A model generated the notes under the pieces. That model had not been told where the DNA came from and did not search any database. It saw only the letters and a program-made list of their open reading frames with translations. Positions 53,494-58,971 of a stretch of DNA of 58,971 bases are shown piece by piece. Both the position numbers and the translations under genes were made by a program. Location of the stretch: positions 1 to 58,971 of the forward strand of contig DUZU01000018.1 of NCBI GenBank assembly GCA_013349285.1, given 5' to 3'. Position 1 is the stretch's first letter, and each line of letters opens with the position of its first letter. The DNA is from Deltaproteobacteria bacterium. GTDB lineage: Bacteria; Desulfobacterota; Desulfobulbia; Desulfobulbales; Desulfurivibrionaceae.

Positions 53494-53660
53494 GGGGTCA
53501 ATATACTATTACTGCGGCGGCAGTGCCACCCCTGCTTCTTTGGAAAAAGGTGAAAGTTGTAAATATGGCGGCGGCTGGCCTTGCAAGCCTGAAGGAATAA
53601 TAGGCAAAGCAGAGAAAAAGGGTGGGGCTCCTTTTGGCTTTTGCCAAACTCTCCACGTTC

Positions 53661-56600
53661 TTATCCGGAGGCATCCTCTTTGGCCAGCGCGGCCGTGGCG
53701 GCGGTCAATGCCTTGTTGAGTTCGGTTTCGAACCGGTCGAGGCATTGGTCGATCTCCGATGTCAGGTTATGGGCGATGGTCCGTTCAAGGTCGGCCGCTG
53801 ATGCGGCCAGCGCCTTGGCGCCCAGGCTGCCGGCGGTTCCCTTGCAGGTATGCGCCTGTTGCCTTGCCGCCGGCCAATCATCGGCGGCCAACGATTGGCG
53901 GATGTTGGTGGCCGTGGCGGTAGACATTTTGATAAACATCCTTAGCAGTTCCAGGAAGAATTTGACGTTGCCGTTGATATTCGTTTCCACTTGCCGGGTG
54001 TCGAAACCGGGAATCTCCGGCAGCTTATTTATGATTGTTTCCCGGGGCGCCGAGTCGGCCTCCCCATCAATTTTCAGCCATTGCCGCAAGGAGGCAAAAA
54101 GAGCGTTTTGCTGGATTGGTTTGCTGAGATGTTCATTCATGCCGGCGGCCAGGCAGCGTTGGCGTTCGTCAGCCATGGCATGGGCGGTCAGGCCGATAAT
54201 GGGCAGCTCCGCAAAGCCTGGGGTGGCCCGGATGCGGCGGGTGGCCTCGTAGCCGTCCATTTCCGGCATCTGGATATCCATGAGCACGGCATCATAGGCC
54301 GTGGCGCCTTCCTGCCTCAAGATCTCCAGCGCCACCTTGCCGTTGTCGGCTACCTTGACTCGGGCGCCGTTGATCTCTAAAAGCTCCACTGCCAAGCGCT
54401 GGTTGATCGGGATATCTTCCACCAGCAGAATTCTGGCGCCGTTCAGACTGGTGTTGTCGGTTGTCGGCGATGGTCTGCGGATGGTTTCGTCCTTGGTTTT
54501 GGTCAATAGCGCCAGGGCGCTGTTCAGCAACATAGAGCCGTTGAGGGGCTTGTGCAGAAAGCCGTCCACTCCGGCCCTTGTCGCCAGCTCACGGATCTCT
54601 TCCCTGCCGTAAGCGGTGACCATGATCACGCAGGGAACGGCCGAAAGCTCCCTGCTGTTTTTGATCAGGCGGGTGGCTTCCACCCCATCGGTGTCTGGCA
54701 TCATCCAGTCCATCAAGACCAGACGGAAGGGATCGTCCTTATCCGCCTGGACCAACTTGGCCAAGGCCTCCCGGCCGGAGCAGGCGCTTGCCACCCTGAA
54801 GGAAAGGCTTTCCGCCATGGTGGTCATGATTTTTCGGGCAGACTCGTTGTCGTCGACCACCAGGGTTTTGAGGCCGGAGAGGTCGCCGGATTCCGGTAGT
54901 GACACGGCTTCAGCCTGAAAGCCGAGCTCGACGGTGAAGCGGAAGGTAGAGCCTTGGCCCATGGCGCTTTCCGCGGTGATGCTTCCTCCCATCAGCTCCA
55001 CCAGAGTGCGGCAGATTGTCAGCCCCAGCCCGGTGCCGCCGTATTTGCGGGTAATGGATTCATCGGCTTGGGCAAAGGGCTGGAACAATCGTTCAATCTG
55101 CTCCTCGTTCATGCCGATGCCGGTGTCGGTTATGGAAAAAATCAAGGGGATCCGGTTATTATGGGTCGTGCCTGCTTTAATGGCAAGGATGACCTCGCCC
55201 TGCTCAGTGAATTTTATGGCGTTATTGGTCAGATTGATCAGGATCTGGCTCAGCCGGAGCGGATCCCCCAGCAGCTGGGTCGGCACTTCCGGCGCCACGG
55301 AAAGAAGTAATTCAAGCCCCTTGTCGTGGGCGCGGGGGGCGACGATCATGATTACGTTTTCCAAGATGCTGTCAAGGGCAAAGCTGATTGTCTCCAGCCG
55401 GAGCTTGCCGGCTTCGATTTTAGAGAAATCGAGAATGTCGTTGATTATCCCCAACAGGTTATCTGCTGATTTTTCGATATCACGGAGGTAGCCGTACTGT
55501 TTTTCGCTCAGTTGGGTTTTGAGGGCCAGCTGGGTCATGCCGATCACGGCATTCATCGGGGTTCTGATTTCATGGCTCATGTTGGCCAGGAAGTTACTCT
55601 TGGCTTGATCCGCCGCCTCGGCTTTGTCTTTTGCTTCCACCAATTCCAACCGGTTGTAACGGATAGAGATCCCGATTCCGAGAACGTCGGCAATCTGGCG
55701 CAGGTAAGCGGCTTCAAAACCCTGAATCGCGAGGTCGTCCGGGATGTAGATCACTAACAAGCCAAGGGCGTTTTCTTCTCCCAGGATCGGCACCAGAAAC
55801 TGGCCGTGATTTTTCATGCTTTCGCAGCAGGGCTCCTGGGGGGAATCCTGGGCAATGGAGATCAGGATTTCCCGGCTGGCCAGGACCCGCCTGCACAGGC
55901 AGGTATCCATGGTCGCCTTGTTGCATTCAGTGAAATGGCGCTCCGGCAGATTTTTTCTGATGGCCAACCACAGGTTGTCGCCTGTGGGCTGGTCGGTGAG
56001 GAAGATAGCTCCTTGGGGCAAAAGGCTGAGCCAGGGCACTTCTGCAAGAAGCAGGTTCAAGGAGTCTTGCAGATAGTCATGGAGCAGGTTGTCCAGCAGG
56101 GCAAGGCGTAACAGTCCCTCAAGGGCCTTGGCCTCTTTGGCGTTGCGGTCCGCCTTGTCCATGGCCGCCAGCAGTTTTTCGCTGTTGTCCTTAAAAATCA
56201 TGAGGGCGGCAGCCATTTCGGACAACTCGTGGGTTGGTTCATTTTTGGGGATCTCCGCCGTCATGTCCCATTGAGCCAGGCGGTTCATGGTGGCGATCAA
56301 CCTGACAATGGGCAGGGTGACCCGGCGGTGGACGAAGACCCAGACAAAGCCGAGCAGCGTCAATACCGCCAGCATTAGGCCGGTGGCCAGAAGCAGCCGC
56401 AGTCGGCTCTGGTGCCGGAAGGTGTTGATTTGACTGTCAGTGACGGTGGCGGTTGTCTGCATCACCCCCATCAGGCTTCGGTGCACGGGGCCGGCTATTT
56501 TGGTGTAGTCCATGGGGGTGATGGAAAAGTTGCCGCTGCTGCCCTCAGTGGTAACCTTGTCCACCAGGGGGATGAAATTGTCGGCATAGATCTGATGCAC

Positions 56601-57446
56601 TTCCTTCACAATCTGTTGCAGGTCGTTATTCTTGGCAGCCGCGGCATCCTGGGCCAATAATTCCCATAACAGGGTCAGTCGCTGGCAAAAGGCAATGATC
56701 TGGTGGTGGGTTTCCATGGCCAGCGGTTCCCGTTTGGCGACCAAGGAGCCGAGTCGGGATGACAGGCGCCCGTAGGTGTCGCTCAATTCCAGGGAATAGA
56801 TTTTCATCTGGTTCATGCGGTGCAGCTTGGGTTGGTGCTCAAATTCAGCGATCAGCGGATCGAGAAGTTCCCTGAAGATGTCGGAAATTCGGTTCATTGC
56901 CTCGAAATAGTCGGAAATAATGGCTGGCTTGACCTCTGCCCCCGGCTTGAGGAGCAGGGCGTCCACTTGTGCGCGCAACGCGAGAATCTCCTGCCGCGCC
57001 GACAGAGCACGGGCAAAAGGAGTTTGCAGCCGGGGTTGGGGGTTGGCGCGCAGCAGGGCTTCCATTTCGGTAAAGGCCTGGTCTTGCTTGGTGCGGAACT
57101 CAACAATTTTTTGGTAAATTTTCAGAATTTTTTCATCGGGTGCACCATGGGCCGAGGCGTTGCCCGACATCATTGGCGGGGAATTCTGCCCGGCGCGGGA
57201 GGCGGCCAGGGCGGCGTTCATCGCGATTCGTGATCGGCCCCGCTCCATGGTAAAGTTTTGGCCGGCCTTGAGGATATAATTCGACAACAGATTCAGCTGG
57301 GTCAAATGGTTGGCGGTTGTCATTTCCAGGTATGCTCCCCTGAATCCCTGGTAGAGAAAGAAGAGGATGAGCAGGGTGAGGAAGGTGAGCGCGGTAACGA
57401 TGGTCGCACGCAGGCTGCGAAGGCGAAAATTAGAGAAAAGAGTCAT
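53661..57446 (-). CDS. Large hybrid sensor kinase, HAMP-GAF-HisKA-HATPase-REC-REC-Hpt
   Basis: This 1261-residue membrane kinase has an N-terminal transmembrane helix, a long helical periplasmic sensor region (about 40-350, beginning with FTMERGRSR, reminiscent of nitrate-sensor-like bundles), a second helix, HAMP, and a Cys-rich GAF domain ([18 protein letters not shown]). The H-box is SHEIRTPM (His625), and an intact HATPase, two receivers with normal Asp ([11 protein letters not shown] and [11 protein letters not shown]) and an Hpt domain ([12 protein letters not shown], His1199) follow. ATG 57446 was chosen because the transmembrane helix follows directly; ATG 57497 is also open. No output gene is adjacent. 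Confidence 0.9.
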   Translation of the reverse strand: MTLFSNFRLRSLRATIVTALTFLTLLILFFLYQGFRGAYLEMTTANHLTQLNLLSNYILKAGQNFTMERGRSRIAMNAALAASRAGQNSPPMMSGNASAHGAPDEKILKIYQKIVEFRTKQDQAFTEMEALLRANPQPRLQTPFARALSARQEILALRAQVDALLLKPGAEVKPAIISDYFEAMNRISDIFRELLDPLIAEFEHQPKLHRMNQMKIYSLELSDTYGRLSSRLGSLVAKREPLAMETHHQIIAFCQRLTLLWELLAQDAAAAKNNDLQQIVKEVHQIYADNFIPLVDKVTTEGSSGNFSITPMDYTKIAGPVHRSLMGVMQTTATVTDSQINTFRHQSRLRLLLATGLMLAVLTLLGFVWVFVHRRVTLPIVRLIATMNRLAQWDMTAEIPKNEPTHELSEMAAALMIFKDNSEKLLAAMDKADRNAKEAKALEGLLRLALLDNLLHDYLQDSLNLLLAEVPWLSLLPQGAIFLTDQPTGDNLWLAIRKNLPERHFTECNKATMDTCLCRRVLASREILISIAQDSPQEPCCESMKNHGQFLVPILGEENALGLLVIYIPDDLAIQGFEAAYLRQIADVLGIGISIRYNRLELVEAKDKAEAADQAKSNFLANMSHEIRTPMNAVIGMTQLALKTQLSEKQYGYLRDIEKSADNLLGIINDILDFSKIEAGKLRLETISFALDSILENVIMIVAPRAHDKGLELLLSVAPEVPTQLLGDPLRLSQILINLTNNAIKFTEQGEVILAIKAGTTHNNRIPLIFSITDTGIGMNEEQIERLFQPFAQADESITRKYGGTGLGLTICRTLVELMGGSITAESAMGQGSTFRFTVELGFQAEAVSLPESGDLSGLKTLVVDDNESARKIMTTMAESLSFRVASACSGREALAKLVQADKDDPFRLVLMDWMMPDTDGVEATRLIKNSRELSAVPCVIMVTAYGREEIRELATRAGVDGFLHKPLNGSMLLNSALALLTKTKDETIRRPSPTTDNTSLNGARILLVEDIPINQRLAVELLEINGARVKVADNGKVALEILRQEGATAYDAVLMDIQMPEMDGYEATRRIRATPGFAELPIIGLTAHAMADERQRCLAAGMNEHLSKPIQQNALFASLRQWLKIDGEADSAPRETIINKLPEIPGFDTRQVETNINGNVKFFLELLRMFIKMSTATATNIRQSLAADDWPAARQQAHTCKGTAGSLGAKALAASAADLERTIAHNLTSEIDQCLDRFETELNKALTAATAALAKEDASG

Positions 57447-57693
57447 TTTGTATCCATAAGCTGTTTTATCCAACAAATGGCACAGTCCGGATAGCAAAGT
57501 GCGTGCGTCCGAGTCCTTGCAACAGTGTAAATTTATTGCCGCGCAAAACGTTTAAGTCGGATACACTGATTGTTTATTACTTTAAATAAAAGTGTTTATC
57601 AATGCCTTTCAAGGAAAAGGCCTGTCTTGTTTTTGCGCGCAGTTATGGTGTATTATCAATAGCGTTGTGGCCGTCGGATAAGGGTTTGCCGCC

Positions 57694-58059
57694 ATGCATC
57701 GGCAAGGAGCCCCGGCGCTGTATAGGATGTTGACCCGATTTTTCGGAAGCGAAGCCCTGGGGGGGGATGATTTGACAAATACCGATTCGATTACCAATCT
57801 GCTGAAAAGCCATAACGTGGATATCTCGGCGGTAAAGGCGAACAAGATTCTGGTGGGGCTGGGCCTGCTCGTGGATAAGGAGCGGCCCAGCGCAAAATAT
57901 GCCGGTAAAATAAAAAAGTACAAGGCCCTTACCGACCAGGGACTGCGGTACGGGGTGAACGTCGAAAACCCCAGCAGTCCGGGCCAGACCACGCCCCATT
58001 ATTTTGTTGATAGCTTTGCGGAGTTGCTTGGCTTGATTCTCGGCGGAATTAACCGCTGA
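57694..58059 (+). CDS. Unidentified 121-residue protein, possibly KilA-C/antirepressor-like
   Basis: The segment SITNLLKSHNVDISAVKANKILV, then LGLLVDKERP and LTDQGLRYGVN, resembles the C-terminal domain of phage antirepressors (a helix-turn-helix-like pair followed by a Gly-Tyr pocket). No other domain is visible. The start is uncertain: ATG 57694 or 57727. A minus-strand frame overlaps it but looks less protein-like. Confidence 0.5.
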   Translation: MHRQGAPALYRMLTRFFGSEALGGDDLTNTDSITNLLKSHNVDISAVKANKILVGLGLLVDKERPSAKYAGKIKKYKALTDQGLRYGVNVENPSSPGQTTPHYFVDSFAELLGLILGGINR

Positions 58060-58120
58060 TTGAGAGCCGGTCTTTATTCTGACCTTTATCGGCCACCATG
58101 AGCGGATTTCCCGCATCCTT

Positions 58121-58720
58121 CTAATTTTTTTTCTGAACAAGCAGCGGCTTGGTGATCAGATGCTGCCACAGGCCTTCGGTCTTTGCGCCGGGCCGCCGGC
58201 GCAGTGATTTTTGGAAAAATATATTGTTGGGCACCTGGGTTTGGTAAGGAGCCCCCCCGTCTGTTGCCGGTTCGGTCAGGGTGGTGAACATCAGGTTAAA
58301 GTTGCTCACGTTCCCCTTGAGACCGGCGCCGCCCACCGGTTCGATAATTTCGATCTCGTCGCCGATATCAAAGTTGCGGAAGATGACGAGCATCAGCGCG
58401 CAGAGAACATTGCTCAGGATGGACCACACCGCGATGAAGCCGATGGCGATCATCCCGGCAACGGTTAAAAAGGCGGTTACCAGATTGTTGAGCCGGATGC
58501 CGATATGTTGCAGAACCAGTATTACCACCGAAATGATCAGCAGCCAGCGGAAGATATTTTTGGAAACCGAATACACCGAATAGGTTAGGATCTCCCTTGC
58601 CAGCAACCTCTTGAGGCACTGTTTTGTGGCAAAATAGATGACAATGCCCAGGGCAATTATGAGCAGGACGCCTCCGCTTTGCCAGCTGATTGCCTGAAAA
58701 AATTCCGTATCGGTATTCAT
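58121..58720 (-). CDS. Short MscS-family mechanosensitive channel
   Basis: The 199-residue product has three predicted membrane helices and an MscS beta domain (IFRNFDIGDEIEI). The pore-helix region (AGMIAIGFIAVWSILSNVL) is present. It ends soon after the beta domain (QVPNNIFFQ) and lacks the large C-terminal alpha-beta domain of classical MscS. Such short forms occur in many bacteria. It may relieve osmotic pressure. Confidence 0.82.
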   Translation of the reverse strand: MNTDTEFFQAISWQSGGVLLIIALGIVIYFATKQCLKRLLAREILTYSVYSVSKNIFRWLLIISVVILVLQHIGIRLNNLVTAFLTVAGMIAIGFIAVWSILSNVLCALMLVIFRNFDIGDEIEIIEPVGGAGLKGNVSNFNLMFTTLTEPATDGGAPYQTQVPNNIFFQKSLRRRPGAKTEGLWQHLITKPLLVQKKN

Positions 58721-58808
58721 AGGTTCTTTCTCTTTTGCCGACCCGGACAGCCTGGTGCTGTCGATGGTCGTTATTGTCAGTGCCTCTTGTCTTGGCTAGC
58801 CGCTCCAA

Positions 58809-58971
58809 TCAGAACCATTTATTCCGCTTGAAGAAGATAACCATGCCGATGGTCACCGCTGCCATCAGGCCCAGGGCAAAAGGATAGCCGTAGGCCCAGT
58901 TGAGCTCGGGCATGTTGAAGGGGCTTTTGGCGGTGTTGAAGTTCATGCCGTATAAGCCGGCGATAAAGGTG
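58809..58971 (-). CDS. corA: Magnesium/cobalt transporter CorA, C-terminal part
   Basis: The minus strand reads FIAGLYGMNF, with the universal GMN pore motif, then a second membrane helix and a basic C-terminus (FFKRNKWF, stop). The N-terminal part of the gene lies beyond the window end. CorA transports Mg2+ or Co2+ as a pentamer in the inner membrane. Confidence 0.93.
   Translation of the reverse strand, partial: TFIAGLYGMNFNTAKSPFNMPELNWAYGYPFALGLMAAVTIGMVIFFKRNKWF

Noticed and set aside
53490..53719. Plus-strand Cys/Gly-rich short frame in the gap before the ABC genes
   Set aside because: It has several cysteines and glycines (YCGGSATP, CKYGGGWPC) but no ribosome site, and it runs into the antisense of the hybrid kinase.
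57643..58140. Minus-strand frame overlapping the gene at 57694-58059
   Set aside because: The plus-strand product has an ordered domain-like pattern; the minus frame does not.

Overview
The window looks like the chromosome of a motile, anaerobic, Gram-negative member of the Desulfobacterota, probably a sulfur- or sulfate-metabolising relative of the Desulfobulbales. This is an inference from gene content: a Tat-exported split-Soret-type cytochrome, a small multiheme cytochrome with a CX4CH haem site of the kind known from cytochromes c3, two-subunit Fe-S fumarase, a sigma-54-controlled flagellar operon and many histidine kinases. No phage, CRISPR array or complete insertion sequence is visible.

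Layout. Positions 1-90 are the end of an rRNA operon (5S 3' end plus terminator). Positions 425-5955 hold two large sensor kinases with no response regulator beside them. Positions 6049-11393 are an accessory redox and metal block: an SO_0444-type permease, the split-Soret-type protein, the multiheme cytochrome, a cysteine-rich U32-like protein and a small kinase. Positions 11405-17003 are housekeeping: rsmI, rlmE, yebC, ruvC-ruvA-ruvB and panB. Positions 17066-19239 encode a PomA/PomB-type flagellar stator and a PilZ protein. Fumarase alpha and beta (19249-20726) and a convergent SulP transporter follow. Positions 22783-27220, on the minus strand, form an ftsE-ftsX-envC-like-ctpA cell-envelope cluster.

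Positions 27587-40689 form a flagellar regulatory and structural block. A FlrA-like sigma-54 activator, a TPR protein, a FleS/FlrB-like kinase and a FlrC/NtrC-like activator precede a clear sigma-54 promoter (33564-33580) and the operon flgB-flgC-fliE-fliF-fliG-fliH-fliI-fliJ-motE, which is closed by a terminator. Two proteins in the cascade depart from consensus at key residues: the first activator reads GAFTHA instead of GAFTGA, and the kinase has Gln where the phospho-accepting His should be.

From 40873 to the end the DNA is patchier. It holds a CHAP hydrolase-like protein, an ATP-grasp protein, an exported protein, tRNA-Ser(CGA), a spermidine-synthase-like protein, a DUF2058 protein and a small protein made of two copies of a two-cysteine module. 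After a gene-poor stretch come a lipoprotein, a DUF3010 protein, a zinc-ribbon HTH protein and a DUF418 membrane protein. Next is a pair of tandem paralogous hydrophobic peptides (49719-50220) with a decayed third copy at 51680-51742, flanking an exported protein and followed by an ABC-2 transporter pair. The window ends with a large hybrid kinase, an unidentified protein, a short MscS channel and the C-terminus of CorA.

The peptide cluster with its decayed copy is the best candidate for something undescribed. Next are the duplicated cysteine-module protein and the flagellar kinase without its His.
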